Below are positions 31,362 through 43,539 of a stretch of 64,000 nucleotides of DNA, piece by piece. The DNA is taken from NCBI RefSeq assembly GCF_902825325.1, contig NZ_CADEAR010000002.1, positions 410,846 to 474,845 of the forward strand. Direction: 5' to 3'. The DNA is from Brucella tritici (GTDB lineage: Bacteria > Pseudomonadota > Alphaproteobacteria > Rhizobiales > Rhizobiaceae). Made by a program: the position numbers and the translations under genes. Under the pieces are notes generated by a model, which was not told where the DNA came from, searched no databases, and saw only the letters and a list, made by a program, of their open reading frames with translations. How positions within the stretch are numbered: position 1 is the first letter of the stretch; each line of letters starts with the position of its first letter.

Positions 31362-31730
31362 ATGAGGGGCAAATTTATATTAGGCGCCGGGTTGCTTCTG
31401 GCGCTCACGGCTTGCACGACCAATCGCATTCCAGAACAGTTCAGAACCGATCATCATATGGGCGAAGCGCGATATTTTCAGTCTCGCTGTCCTCAATATA
31501 AGGCGGTTGATGCCGAGCGCGCAGTGTTCGTGTATTGTATGGCAAACAAGGCTTACAACAGGGAGTGTAATCCAGAGCGAACTGCGAAGAGCTTCATCGA
31601 GGGCTCGCTGGACGGCTATAAGAGCGCAAAGCTGCGCTATCAGAATGTACCGGATAAGAAGGTCTGCTCCATTGCCGAGAGCAAATATGGCGTGAATGGC
31701 AGTGAAATGAAGCAATTGCTGAAGCGCTGA
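31362..31730 (+). CDS. Small lipoprotein of unknown function
   Basis: 122 aa from MRGKFILGAG, where the ATG is preceded by GGAGGG; an earlier in-frame start at 31332 has no ribosome binding site. Signal peptide with lipobox LTAC (Cys18). The mature part holds four further cysteines (in SRCPQYK, VYCMANK, NRECNPE and KVCSIAES), which could form two disulfides in the periplasm. No family recognised. The C-terminus is basic. A tRNA-Leu gene follows on the other strand. Confidence 0.75.
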   Translation: MRGKFILGAGLLLALTACTTNRIPEQFRTDHHMGEARYFQSRCPQYKAVDAERAVFVYCMANKAYNRECNPERTAKSFIEGSLDGYKSAKLRYQNVPDKKVCSIAESKYGVNGSEMKQLLKR

Positions 31731-31795
31731 GACGGCCTGCAGCGGAGGTGTGCTGAATGCCTTCGCAGTTTTCCACCATTAATGATTGATAAGAA

Positions 31796-31880
31796 TGGTG
31801 CGGGTGGTCGGAATCGAACCGACACTCCTTTCGGAACCGGATTTTGAGTCCGGCGCGTCTACCAGTTCCACCACACCCGC
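31796..31880 (-). tRNA. tRNA-Leu (anticodon CAA)
   Basis: 85-nt class II tRNA with encoded CCA. The acceptor stem is GCGGGTG / CACCCGC. The anticodon stem CCGGA / TCCGG encloses CTCAAAA, giving anticodon CAA, which reads UUG. There is a long variable arm (TTCCGAAAGGAGTG region) and the T-loop GGTTCGATTCC. Intact; no integrated element is seen at its 3' end. Confidence 0.97.
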
Positions 31881-32142
31881 ACATTTCTGCCAAAGCAGTT
31901 TGATATGGTCCAAAGGGACAGCGGTTGGGATATAACGGCTAAACGAAACGAGGTCAATTGCTCAAAAGCGCAGCTTGTACCGCTCTTCTGAAAGAAAGTT
32001 GAAGAGGTAAGAAGTGGCGGCATGTGGTCTACCCAACCGCCCGTCGTCACGGCTGCGTTCAGGTTAAAAAATCCGTTCCTGACAGCGTCAGGCACAACAG
32101 ATTTCATATGTCCAGAACGGCCTGGAAATAGACTGCCGCTCT
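31881..32142. other. Noncoding stretch between tRNA-Leu and the small membrane peptide
   Basis: 262 bases. The tRNA promoter should lie immediately right of 31880. I see no convincing ORF or repeat. Confidence 0.6.
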
Positions 32143-32244
32143 TTATCTGCGCAAGTTCGCTTCAACCAGATTCCAGAAGACTAGCAAGGCGATAAAGCCG
32201 AGCAGGACGTAATCCAGCGTGCTGACATAGTGAAAATATTCCAT
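32143..32244 (-). CDS. Candidate 33-aa single-pass membrane peptide
   Basis: The ATG is preceded by AAAGGAGA at ideal spacing, one of the best ribosome binding sites in the window. The 33 residues start MEYFHYVSTLDYV, continue with a hydrophobic helix (LLGFIALLVFWNL) and end in a charged tail (VEANLRR), a topology typical of bacterial small membrane proteins. It lies 227 bases downstream of the EptA-type gene on the same strand. No homolog recognised. Short length is the main doubt. Confidence 0.6.
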   Translation of the reverse strand: MEYFHYVSTLDYVLLGFIALLVFWNLVEANLRR

Positions 32245-32471
32245 GGCGCATCTCCTTTCCCGGGAGGGCGCGATAGCGTTTGAGCCAGACGGAAGCTTAT
32301 AATTATCCGGGCGTCGGACACTTGTTCAAAGTGCCGGAATGCACCGGTGCGGACCTCCTCTTCCGCCTGTCCATGCGCTCTCCCAAGACAGAGTGTATCA
32401 CGCTTTGTCAGGAGGCTCAAATCATTGGTTCGGTTGGAATAATCAGCCAAATTTACGCAACAGTGAATGTT
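32245..32471. other. Gap between the EptA-type gene and the small peptide
   Basis: 227 bases that should contain the peptide's promoter if it is transcribed independently. No terminator-like hairpin is obvious after the EptA-type gene, so readthrough is possible. Confidence 0.5.
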
Positions 32472-34106
32472 CTAATTCGACGTTGCGACGCTGGCTTTCC
32501 GGCAATTTGCAAAGCGGTCCAGTGCCTGATCATAGGCCGAGGTTTTTATGCCCATCATACCGATGATCGTGTGGAACAGATTGTCGTGTGAGGAAGGGGC
32601 AGCGGCATCCTGCCTTACGCAGGCCGTGTCGAGCTTGGTGGCATAGGCATAGTCCGGCGAGAACCACGCGACGAATGGAATATGCGTCTGTTCGTCAGGA
32701 GCAATGAAATAGGGCGCGGCATGCAGATAAAGGCCATCTTCGCCCAACGATTCGCCATGGTCGGACATGTAGATCATGGCAGGCGCAAAACGGTCCTCGC
32801 TTGCTTTGAGGACATTGATAATCTCCGACAGGATATGGTCGGTATAGAGGATAGAATTGTCATAAGCGTTGACGATCTGGTCTGTCGTGCAATCGGAAAA
32901 CTCGCTCGTGCGGCACTCCGGTTTGAACTTTGCAAATTCCGGCGGATAACGGCGATAATAGGATGGTCCGTGACTGCCTGTCATGTGCAGGACAATCGTG
33001 GCATTACCATCCACGTTTTTCAGGTGATCGCGAAGCTGATCGACCAGAATCTGGTCAAGACATTCGCCGCCTTCGCAATATTGCGCATTGTTCGAATTTT
33101 GCAGGTCAACCGTCGGTATGCGGTCTGAAACGCCTTTGCTGCCTGTATTGTTCTCGTACCAAGTTAGCTGCACGCCAGCATGATTAAGAACATCCATGAG
33201 ATTTTCCGAACTATGGAATTTGGAGCTCGAATAATCCTCACGGGGAAAGGGTGAGAACATGCACGGCACAGAGACCGAGGTATCGGTGCCGCAGCTTGTC
33301 GTGTTCGTGAAGGTGACGATATCCTGCTGCTTGAGCTCGGGATTGGTCTCACGTGGGTAGCCGTAAAGGCTGAAATTCTGGGCGCGTGCCGTTTCGCCCA
33401 CCACGATAACCGTCAGCAGTTTCTTGCCCGACGCTATCGGCGGCAATGCCTGTTTGGCATCGAGGCCGAGCGGCTGCATCACGATCTGCCTGTCATTCAG
33501 GTCACGTACGATATATTGCACCGTGCTCTTGAGCGGTGTGCCGGGCATGAGCCGTTCCATGATGTCGGAGCGGTGTTCGCGATACATTGAGGAGAAGCTG
33601 CCGTAATCGGAGCCAATAAGTGCGACTGCGACAGCCAGGCAGACGATGATCGAAACGGTGTTGACCAGAAGCTTTTGCAGTAAAGGCCGGTGCTTCACGC
33701 GGACCCAGATGATGAGAAGCGAGGGGACGACGGCGTAAAGCAGCATATGCAGCAGAAAGCCCGTCGTTATCAGATGGCCCGACTCGGCTTTTGTCGTCGT
33801 GAGCGTCGCCTCGACCACGTTGCGGTCAATAATGGTGCCAAACGTGTCTGTAAAATAGGACCCGCCCGCGGCGACCCATATTGCGAAAATCAGAACCGGC
33901 TTGATGATATATTTCGCCGAGAAGGCCATCAACACGGCGATATGGATGAGAAGGATAGCCGCCGCCCCAACAACCAGCTTTTGCGGGTGGTCGGAAAAAT
34001 AGGCGATCAACCGTTGCCAGAAAGAAGTATTGGTGAAGGCGAGGAGATAAATCGCGGTCAGGACGCAAAGCGTGCCGCTGGCGACGGTTGGGCGTGGAAA
34101 TCGCAT
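32472..34106 (-). CDS. eptA: Phosphoethanolamine-lipid A transferase (EptA family)
   Basis: 544 aa. Five membrane segments in the first ~165 residues are followed by a periplasmic sulfatase-like domain. Metal and catalytic sites seen are the Glu in VVGETARAQNF (~238), the nucleophile region SCGTDTSVSVPC (271-282, with the phosphoryl-accepting Thr), HMTGSHGPSY and MSDHGESLGE. The cysteine pairs expected of the family are present. It moves phosphoethanolamine from phosphatidylethanolamine to lipid A or core, lowering surface charge; in Brucella a homolog is linked to polymyxin resistance and immune evasion. It lies downstream of the flippase and GNAT genes on the same strand. Confidence 0.93.
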   Translation of the reverse strand: MRFPRPTVASGTLCVLTAIYLLAFTNTSFWQRLIAYFSDHPQKLVVGAAAILLIHIAVLMAFSAKYIIKPVLIFAIWVAAGGSYFTDTFGTIIDRNVVEATLTTTKAESGHLITTGFLLHMLLYAVVPSLLIIWVRVKHRPLLQKLLVNTVSIIVCLAVAVALIGSDYGSFSSMYREHRSDIMERLMPGTPLKSTVQYIVRDLNDRQIVMQPLGLDAKQALPPIASGKKLLTVIVVGETARAQNFSLYGYPRETNPELKQQDIVTFTNTTSCGTDTSVSVPCMFSPFPREDYSSSKFHSSENLMDVLNHAGVQLTWYENNTGSKGVSDRIPTVDLQNSNNAQYCEGGECLDQILVDQLRDHLKNVDGNATIVLHMTGSHGPSYYRRYPPEFAKFKPECRTSEFSDCTTDQIVNAYDNSILYTDHILSEIINVLKASEDRFAPAMIYMSDHGESLGEDGLYLHAAPYFIAPDEQTHIPFVAWFSPDYAYATKLDTACVRQDAAAPSSHDNLFHTIIGMMGIKTSAYDQALDRFANCRKASVATSN

Positions 34107-34260
34107 TCCTGAACCTTCAAAATCTCAAAGTGGCTGTTGGGGATGGAGCTTCGCAGGGCTTCCGCAAAACTGCAATCGCAACTTTCTTGCCGGATAAATC
34201 CGGCGCAGAAGATTCAGGACAGTGATTTCTGGGCTTTTTTAAGGTTGCTTAAATTCGACC

Positions 34261-35547
34261 CTATTTCCTCTCGGTGAAGCTGCGGATGCGGTTGCGCACG
34301 ATGCGGGCCAGATTGCGTGTCCGTTGATAAAGATGAATCTGCGAGGCAGCCTGACGGACAAGCTTGTCCGTGGACGGATTGAGGCCAATTACCAGCGTTT
34401 CGATTGTCTCGCGCTTGTCGAAGAGCCGCGTCATGACCGGATGGTCGGGGACGGCGCAGGAATCTGTGCGGTTGATGTTGGGATCGTTCAGATGGTTCTT
34501 CACGACTTCGATCATCAGAAGAACGCCAGGCGACCAGGCGTTCAGGCTTTCGTCATAGGCAGTCTTCCATGTCCAGGCTTCTCCTGAAACCGTAAAGACG
34601 ATCAAAATGGCGATAACCCGTCCATCCAGTTCCAGCGTATGCACGCGCACGCAGTCGCGTTCAGCAAGATTGTTGACCGCTTCGCGGGCGAAGGCGGCGC
34701 GAAACCGGTCGACAGCCATGGCGGTGCCGCGTTTGCCTTTCCAGCCGCTCGCTTCCAGCGTCAGGAAATGTTCGAATGCGTGACGCACTTCGTCAGGCGT
34801 GCGGGCAACGCGATAGGCAAGTTCGCCCTTTTCTGCCAGCCTGCGCCACAGACGATTATAGTCCCGGCGATGGTGCGCGCCGATTGCCTCTTTGATATAG
34901 GCATCGCCGTCCAGATCGCTTTGGAGAAAGGGACGCTCCTTCTGTTCTATGGCAACCAAAGGCAATTGTCGGCCCACCGCAACCGAACGGATTAGTTTTG
35001 CAGCCGGGCCATTGGCGCGCATTTCGGGCAAAACAAGCACATCCGGTAATTTGAGATGCCTGCGCGCCAGAATGTCGAACAAGTCTTCCAGCACGCCGAC
35101 AGGGTCGTCGTGGTCGATCAATGGAGTGCCTTGCGGCCCGAACGGTGTCGACCAGGCACGGATCACAGGCGTCGAAAGCGGCAGGCCGGGACGCTCGATC
35201 GTATAGGGCATGACGAAGCGCAGGCGGCTGCGGATTTCGTTTTCGTCGCGCATGACCATGAAGCGAACTTCGCGATCCTCAAGGCGCGGCATGGCTGGCG
35301 CTAGAAACCGTGCATTGAAGAACACGTTCGGCTCGACGGTCCGGTTGCTCAGGTGATCGAGTTCGTCGCGCAGTTCGAAGCCTGCTGCAGCGCCATAGAT
35401 CGCGAGCTTGCGCGGTATATCGCGGCTATGAAGGCTTTCTTCCAGCTTCTTGATGGCTTCGTGCGCCATACCGCTTTCGGAGAGTTCCGACACGATGTGA
35501 GCTGCATTTCCGCCTGCCGATTCTTCAAGCAAAGGTTTCGCGGCCAT
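34261..35547 (-). CDS. GNAT/CelD-like N-acyltransferase
   Basis: 428 aa. The second half (~190-380) matches the GNAT fold of the CelD/BcsL type seen in polysaccharide and exopolysaccharide clusters: HAFEHFLTLEASGWKGKRGTAM, an ELDGRVIAI strand, and WTWKTAYDESLNAWSPGVLL at the cofactor site. The first half is less typical. The ATG overlaps the flippase stop as TAATG, so the two are translationally coupled, and it may acylate the flippase's cargo. Substrate unknown. The frame stays open to 36204, but that part is antisense-frame noise over the flippase. Confidence 0.82.
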   Translation of the reverse strand: MAAKPLLEESAGGNAAHIVSELSESGMAHEAIKKLEESLHSRDIPRKLAIYGAAAGFELRDELDHLSNRTVEPNVFFNARFLAPAMPRLEDREVRFMVMRDENEIRSRLRFVMPYTIERPGLPLSTPVIRAWSTPFGPQGTPLIDHDDPVGVLEDLFDILARRHLKLPDVLVLPEMRANGPAAKLIRSVAVGRQLPLVAIEQKERPFLQSDLDGDAYIKEAIGAHHRRDYNRLWRRLAEKGELAYRVARTPDEVRHAFEHFLTLEASGWKGKRGTAMAVDRFRAAFAREAVNNLAERDCVRVHTLELDGRVIAILIVFTVSGEAWTWKTAYDESLNAWSPGVLLMIEVVKNHLNDPNINRTDSCAVPDHPVMTRLFDKRETIETLVIGLNPSTDKLVRQAASQIHLYQRTRNLARIVRNRIRSFTERK

Positions 35548-36968
35548 TACAAAGTCCCCTCCGAGGTCTTGGTACGGTCTCGTGGAATGAGAATGAACAT
35601 GGTTATGTGCAAGGTGCGTGATACGGCTGCCGAAAGAAGTGCTGCTTCCATCAGCATGGCAATGGCTGTCGAAATGGCGGCGCCCGTCAGGCCGAAGCGC
35701 GGTATCAGGACCAGATTGAGAATGACGTTGACAGCAAGGGTTGCCGCATAAAGGAGCGCGCAGATATTCTGCTTTCCCGACATGTTGAGGAGGCTTTCTG
35801 CCGGGCCGACGCTGGCGCGCGCGATCACCCCGATAATGAGGATGAACAGAAGCGGATAGCCCGCTGTGAAGGCCGGACCGAAAAGCCGCAGGAGCGGATA
35901 GCCGGTGAGTAGAATGACGGCGCCGAGGAACAGGGTCGGCCAGAATGTCCAGCGTACGGAGGCCTTGGCAAAACTTGCAAATTCGGCGCGGTCGCCACTG
36001 TGCAGCAGGTCGGAATAACGCTGGGCGACGCTGGCCTTTACTGCGAAATAGACGAAATGGGCGAGCGCCATGATCTTCGTAGCCGCAAAATAGATCGCGA
36101 CGTGCTCGGGGTCGAGCGCGTGGCCAACCATCAGAACGTCCACATTGATGAGCAGGAAGAAAAAGCCTTCCACGAGGAAAATCGGCAGGGCAACTTTCAT
36201 CCATTCGCCAAGACGCTCTTCGCGCCCCGCGGCGGGAATATCTTTCTCCACTGAGCGGTCGACAGTCAGAAATTGCCCGGCGGTGGTGAGCCAGGTTGCG
36301 GCAATCGATACTGCCAGCGCGATAGTCGCAGTGGAGGGCAATCCTGTTTCATGCGCGATAATCATGAATAGGAGAACCAGAAGCGGGCGGACGATATAGC
36401 TTGGCGTCAGCGCCATCATCACCCAGGTGCGAGAGCGCGCAATGCCATCTAGCATGTTGCCGAGCGTGATCATTGGCAGGCAGATGAAGCCGAGGATGAA
36501 GGGCACGAGATAATAGCTCGCCACATGGTCCTTGAGCAGAAGCAGCAGCCCTGCACCCAGAAGCGTGATGAGTGTAGCGGCTGTAAAAGCGAAGATACGT
36601 CCGGTTCGGATAATGCCGCGCACGAGGCCGAACATATGGCGCTGCACATATTCCGGTACGAAGCGGATGATGGTGGTGTGCAGTCCGAAACAGGCCAGAT
36701 CGCCGATGATAACCATAGTCAGCCAGACGAGGACGAAGATGCCGTACTCGAATTCACCCATCCAACGCGCCAGAATGACCTGAGACAGAAGAGCTATTGC
36801 CGCACTCGCCACGCGCACGGAAAAGGCAATGAGGGACGAGCGCTGCGCGCTTGCCTGCGGTCCGCTATCCGTAAGCACAGCATCCAGCCGCTCCGTCAAG
36901 GGACGAAGCCTGGCCGCGATCCTGCCGGGTAGAAACCGGCTCGCCGTTTCAGCCGCCGAAAACCGCAC
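35547..36968 (-). CDS. Oligosaccharide flippase family protein (Wzx/MATE-like)
   Basis: About 473 aa from a GTG at 36968; the frame is open to 37142 and the start is uncertain. Fourteen predicted membrane segments begin near SSLIAFSVRVASAAIALLSQ, with R-W-M-G-x-x-E-Y-G-I-F typical of the polysaccharide biosynthesis/MurJ-like family. It probably flips a lipid-linked glycan across the inner membrane. The coupled acyltransferase suggests an acylated polysaccharide or glycolipid. No glycosyltransferases are adjacent, so the substrate must be made elsewhere. Confidence 0.85.
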   Translation of the reverse strand: MRFSAAETASRFLPGRIAARLRPLTERLDAVLTDSGPQASAQRSSLIAFSVRVASAAIALLSQVILARWMGEFEYGIFVLVWLTMVIIGDLACFGLHTTIIRFVPEYVQRHMFGLVRGIIRTGRIFAFTAATLITLLGAGLLLLLKDHVASYYLVPFILGFICLPMITLGNMLDGIARSRTWVMMALTPSYIVRPLLVLLFMIIAHETGLPSTATIALAVSIAATWLTTAGQFLTVDRSVEKDIPAAGREERLGEWMKVALPIFLVEGFFFLLINVDVLMVGHALDPEHVAIYFAATKIMALAHFVYFAVKASVAQRYSDLLHSGDRAEFASFAKASVRWTFWPTLFLGAVILLTGYPLLRLFGPAFTAGYPLLFILIIGVIARASVGPAESLLNMSGKQNICALLYAATLAVNVILNLVLIPRFGLTGAAISTAIAMLMEAALLSAAVSRTLHITMFILIPRDRTKTSEGTL

Positions 36969-37249
36969 TATTTGCCAACCCTGTCTTTGCGGGCGTCTCA
37001 GGACCCGCTTGTTCTGCACCGGATAACCCGGCTTTTCGCGCCTATGCTTTGCTGCCTTTGGCGCGCATGGAAACCTTAGACAGGAGTTCTTTATAAAGAG
37101 AAAAAGAAAAAGTCTAATCTGTCGAAGGTCGCAAGACTTCAAGGAATGGTGAGTATTTCCTAAACGGCATCTATATTTGACATATCTAAAATAAAGAAAG
37201 GCATATCACTGCCTTCGACATACATCGACATGAGTTGCTTGGTTGAAAA

Positions 37250-37287
37250 AAACAAACCCCGGCAAATGGCTTGCCGGGGTTTGTTTG
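37250..37287 (-). terminator. Rho-independent terminator after secA
   Basis: AACAAACCCCGGCAA / TTGCCGGGGTTTGTT stem with a 5-base loop and A/T runs on both sides; on the minus strand it follows the secA stop by about 30 bases. Confidence 0.93.
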
Positions 37288-37315
37288 ATAGAGACGACGA
37301 TTGAGCCCGTTCACA

Positions 37316-40036
<2,721 letters not shown>

Positions 40037-40343
40037 CACTGGTCCTTTCCTGTCCGTTCAGCCGGAAGTGCTTCCGGCAATGTCGAATGCTTTATTCACG
40101 CGTATTGAAACAATTGCAAGAAAACTGCGCTATGAAAGCTGCCAGATACGGCGCATTTCCGGCGCAATTCCCCCACCGCTTACTGGACGTAAAGCCGAAG
40201 GACAGATAAGAGGGGCTTCGGGCGATGTCAACGTTGCTCTAAGGGCTGGAAAACCTTTCCTTTGTTGCAATATTGGAGGTATCCGGGCCAAATTCCGCCG
40301 CATTCATCGGGCCGGTAAGCGGTCACGAAGGAGAGAATTCCAT
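40037..40343. other. Divergent promoter region between secA and ppiC
   Basis: 307 bases without a gene. Besides the leader hairpin and the GAAGGAGAG ribosome binding site of ppiC, I see no strong promoter boxes or repeats. An open frame continues upstream from ppiC to 39954 but lacks a plausible start. Confidence 0.6.
40061..40078 (-). promoter_or_regulatory. Hairpin in the secA 5' leader
   Basis: Perfect palindrome GCCGGAAG / CTTCCGGC with a 2-base centre, about 10-15 bases before the secA ribosome binding region. It may affect translation or mRNA stability, or bind a dimeric protein. No T-tract. Confidence 0.4.
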
Positions 40344-41324
40344 ATGAAAGCCATTCTGAAAGCCCCTTATCGCAAGGCTCTCGCTGTCGTCGGCATGTCT
40401 CTAGCGGCCTCGGTGGCGCTGGCAAGCTACTCAGGCGCCGCATTCGCACAGGATGCTGAAAAGCCTGCTGCCGCACCGGCTGCAGCCCCTGCAGAAAAGG
40501 AAGATCCGTCCAAGGTTCTGGCGACCGTCAACGGCAAGGACATCACTGTTGGTGCAGTCGATCAGGCTGCAGGCGATCTTGACCCGCAGTTCTCGCGTCT
40601 TCCCGCCGATCAGCGCCGTCTGGCTGCGCTTGCCGCCCTGATCGACATCAAGGCGATGGCTGGTGAAGCGGAAAAGGAAAAGCTCGATCAGTCCCAGGAA
40701 TTCAAGGATCGTATGGAATTCCTGCGTGAACGCGCTCTCCATAACGAATATTTCAAGGATGCCGTTGTCGACAAGATCAGTGATGCCGATGTGCGCGCGC
40801 GCTACGACAAGGAAATCGCAGCCATGCCGCCGCAGGTGGAAGTGCGCGCTCGTCACATCCTCGTGAAGACCAAGGAAGAAGCCGAAGCCATCATCAAGAA
40901 GCTTGAAGGCGGCGCCAAGTTCGAGGACCTCGCCAAGGAAAGCTCGACCGACGGCACGGCAGCTAATGGCGGCGATCTCGGTTATTTCGCCGAAGGCCAG
41001 ATGGTGCCTGAATTCGAAAAGGCCGCCTTTGCGCTCAAGCCGGGTGAATACACCAAGGAGCCGGTTCAGACACAGTTCGGTTTCCACGTGATCCAGCTCG
41101 AAGATCGTCGCACCAAGCAGCCACCGGCTTTCGATCAGGTTAAGGATCAGATCCGTTCGATCATCATGCGCGAGCGTTATGTCGAAACCGTCAAGAAGCT
41201 GCGTGACGGCATGAAGATCGACTACAAGGACCCGGCTGTCGAGAAAGCCATGAAGGATGCCGCAGCAGCCCAGGAAGGCGCGGACAAGGAAGACGCGCCG
41301 GAAGAGGCTGCTCCGCAGCAGTAA
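40344..41324 (+). CDS. Parvulin-type peptidylprolyl isomerase
   Basis: 326 aa. Signal peptide (residues ~1-34, ending around AAFAQ), then an Ala/Pro/Glu-rich linker and a SurA/PpiC-type chaperone region. The parvulin domain at ~175-270 carries [38 protein letters not shown] and [15 protein letters not shown] periplasmic folding helper for outer-membrane or exported proteins. The ATG has GAAGGAGAG upstream. The C-terminus is Ala/Glu-rich. Located between secA and argJ, as in many Rhizobiales. Confidence 0.92.
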   Translation: MKAILKAPYRKALAVVGMSLAASVALASYSGAAFAQDAEKPAAAPAAAPAEKEDPSKVLATVNGKDITVGAVDQAAGDLDPQFSRLPADQRRLAALAALIDIKAMAGEAEKEKLDQSQEFKDRMEFLRERALHNEYFKDAVVDKISDADVRARYDKEIAAMPPQVEVRARHILVKTKEEAEAIIKKLEGGAKFEDLAKESSTDGTAANGGDLGYFAEGQMVPEFEKAAFALKPGEYTKEPVQTQFGFHVIQLEDRRTKQPPAFDQVKDQIRSIIMRERYVETVKKLRDGMKIDYKDPAVEKAMKDAAAAQEGADKEDAPEEAAPQQ

Positions 41325-41343
41325 AAACTGGCGTTAAATATCA

Positions 41344-41371
41344 ACGCCCCGGCTTGCCGGGGCGTTTTTTA
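41344..41371 (+). terminator. Rho-independent terminator after ppiC
   Basis: CGCCCCGG / CCGGGGCG stem, 4-base loop, TTTTTT tail. Confidence 0.93.
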
Positions 41372-41518
41372 TTTCGATCTCGCGTTTCCCGCTTGATTTT
41401 GGCCTGCAAACCTTTCCAATGCGCGCGTCATATTTTGAATCCGAAATTTGCGTGGCGCCGTTTGCTGGGTATTACGATTTTCGGGTTTTCTACGAAACCG
41501 CATTCCATCGAGGCACAT

Positions 41519-42760
41519 ATGTCCGCGTCTGTTTCTCCGCTCGCTCCCAAACACTACCCCACAATGCCGGTCGTTCATGGCGTACGCATTGCCACCGCTG
41601 CTGCCGGGATCAAGTATAAGGGGCGAACGGATGTGATGTTGATGGTCTTCGACCGACCGGCAGAAGCCGCAGGGGTCTTTACTCGTTCGCTCTGCCCATC
41701 GGCGCCGGTCGATTTCTGCCGACGCAATCTCGTGCACGGAAAGGCCCGCGCGGTCGTCGTCAATTCCGGCAACGCCAATGCCTTTACCGGCGTCAAGGGT
41801 CGTGAAGCGACGGAAGCAACGGCTGAAGCTGCCGCCAAGGCGGTCGGGTGCGCCACAACAGATGTCTTTCTGGCGTCAACGGGCGTGATTGGCGAACCGC
41901 TCGATGCAAGCAAATTCGCGCATCTGCTTGGCGACATGAACAAGGATGCGGTCGAGGATTTCTGGACCGAAGCCGCCAAGGCGATCATGACCACGGATAC
42001 CTATCCGAAGGTTGCGACCGAAACGGTGCTGCTCGGTCAGGTGCCGGTCACGATCAACGGTATCGCCAAGGGGGCGGGCATGATCGCCCCGGATATGGCG
42101 ACGATGCTTTCCTTCGTCGTCACTGATGCACCGATCAAGGCTGACGTGTTGCAGAGCCTGCTCTCCAAGGGCGTTGGCTCGACCTTCAATGCTGTGACAG
42201 TGGATAGTGACACATCCACGTCGGACACGCTGATGTTGTTCGCCACCGGTGCGGCGGCAGAACGCGGCGCACCTGAGATCACCGATCCCGCAGACAAGCG
42301 CCTTGGTGAATTCAAGAAGGCGCTGGGCCGCCTCCTGAAGTCGCTGGCGCTGCAGGTCGTGCGCGACGGTGAGGGCGCACGCAAGATGGTGGAAGTGGAA
42401 GTGACGGGCGCAAAGTCTGCAGCTTCTGCCAAGAAAATTGCGCTTTCCATCGCCAATTCGCCGCTGGTCAAGACGGCTGTCGCTGGCGAAGACGCCAATT
42501 GGGGCCGCGTGGTCATGGCTGTCGGCAAGGCTGGCGAACCCGCCGATCGTGACCTGCTTGCGATTTGGTTCGGCGATATTCGCGTTGCGCATCAGGGCGA
42601 GCGTGATCCGGCCTATTCGGAAGCAGCGACGTCCGCCTATATGCAGGGCGAGGATATTCATATTCGCGTCGATCTGGGGATAGGCAAGGGCAAGGCAACC
42701 GTCTGGACCTGCGACCTCACCAAGGAATATGTTGCCATCAACGGCGATTACAGAAGTTGA
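41519..42760 (+). CDS. argJ: Glutamate N-acetyltransferase / amino-acid acetyltransferase ArgJ
   Basis: 413 aa from the ATG at 41519 with GAGG just upstream; earlier open frame belongs to the leader. Moves the acetyl group between acetylornithine and glutamate in the cyclic arginine pathway. The self-cleavage site is in [13 protein letters not shown], where the Thr becomes the nucleophile of the beta chain. Other motifs are [21 protein letters not shown] and [10 protein letters not shown]. The next gene overlaps or abuts its stop. Confidence 0.95.
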   Translation: MSASVSPLAPKHYPTMPVVHGVRIATAAAGIKYKGRTDVMLMVFDRPAEAAGVFTRSLCPSAPVDFCRRNLVHGKARAVVVNSGNANAFTGVKGREATEATAEAAAKAVGCATTDVFLASTGVIGEPLDASKFAHLLGDMNKDAVEDFWTEAAKAIMTTDTYPKVATETVLLGQVPVTINGIAKGAGMIAPDMATMLSFVVTDAPIKADVLQSLLSKGVGSTFNAVTVDSDTSTSDTLMLFATGAAAERGAPEITDPADKRLGEFKKALGRLLKSLALQVVRDGEGARKMVEVEVTGAKSAASAKKIALSIANSPLVKTAVAGEDANWGRVVMAVGKAGEPADRDLLAIWFGDIRVAHQGERDPAYSEAATSAYMQGEDIHIRVDLGIGKGKATVWTCDLTKEYVAINGDYRS

Positions 42761-42768
42761 TCGAAGTG

Positions 42769-43539
42769 ATGGAAAAAACCAGCACCCCAAGTCTCGCTAT
42801 CGTACGCCAACTCGAAGCCGTCGGCTTCCGTGCCTGGCCCGCCACGTCGGTCCACTATGACGGCACCTGGGCGATACGCATGACCGCAGCGCATCCATCC
42901 CGGCGTCTCAACTCGATTAACCCGCTCGATCCCGGCGACACGCGTGATATTCCAACGCGTGTGGAACTGGCAGCACAGCGTTTTCGCGCCTATGGCCGTG
43001 TTCCCTGCTTCAGGCTTTCGCCACTCGCGCCGCTCGAGCTTGAGGATTATCTGGAAGGACTTGGCTGGAAGCGCCGGGACGAAACCATCGTGATGACGGC
43101 GAATCTCGAGGAACTCGATCTGTCGGGCGCCATCGACCAGATACCCTTGAAGGATATCGGGCGTTTCGTGGATGCCTCGCTTTCGATCCATGAAAGACCG
43201 GAGGATATGCGGCCCGGATTTTCCGAGCTTCTCAACAGCGTTCGCCCGAATAAGGGCATGTTCGTGCTGGAGGAAGGTGGTCGCGCTGTGTCCAACCTGC
43301 TGTGTGTGCAGGACGGTGTGATGGCAGGTCTGTTCGATGTCGGAACCCTGCGCGACGCAAGGCGCAAGGGGTATGGGCATGCGATTGTCGGTTCTGCGCT
43401 CAAATGGTCCGCAAAGCTCGGTGCGAAGACGGCATGGCTGCAGATCGAGGCGGACAACGTCGCCGGACTTGCTCTTTACGAGAGCTTCGGCTTTCAGGAA
43501 GCCTATCGCTATGCCTATCGGGAGAGCAACGACAAATGA
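42769..43539 (+). CDS. GNAT family N-acetyltransferase
   Basis: 256 aa from the ATG at 42769; a TTG at 42757 overlapping the argJ stop is the alternative. The GNAT acetyl-CoA site is in the C-terminal third: LFDVGTLRDARRKGYGHAIV, followed by QIEADNVAGLALYESFGFQEAYRY. The N-terminal half is a degenerate second GNAT-like domain. Substrate unknown. Lies between argJ and mutT; the ATGA overlap with mutT shows translational coupling. Confidence 0.88.
   Translation: MEKTSTPSLAIVRQLEAVGFRAWPATSVHYDGTWAIRMTAAHPSRRLNSINPLDPGDTRDIPTRVELAAQRFRAYGRVPCFRLSPLAPLELEDYLEGLGWKRRDETIVMTANLEELDLSGAIDQIPLKDIGRFVDASLSIHERPEDMRPGFSELLNSVRPNKGMFVLEEGGRAVSNLLCVQDGVMAGLFDVGTLRDARRKGYGHAIVGSALKWSAKLGAKTAWLQIEADNVAGLALYESFGFQEAYRYAYRESNDK

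Noticed and set aside
32280..32591. 103-codon frame overlapping the end of the EptA-type gene
   Set aside because: Overlaps a certain gene on the other strand and lacks a ribosome binding site.
34261..36204. Longer start for the GNAT protein, 647 aa
   Set aside because: The extra ~219 residues overlap the flippase in another frame and are compositionally odd; the TAATG start fits better.
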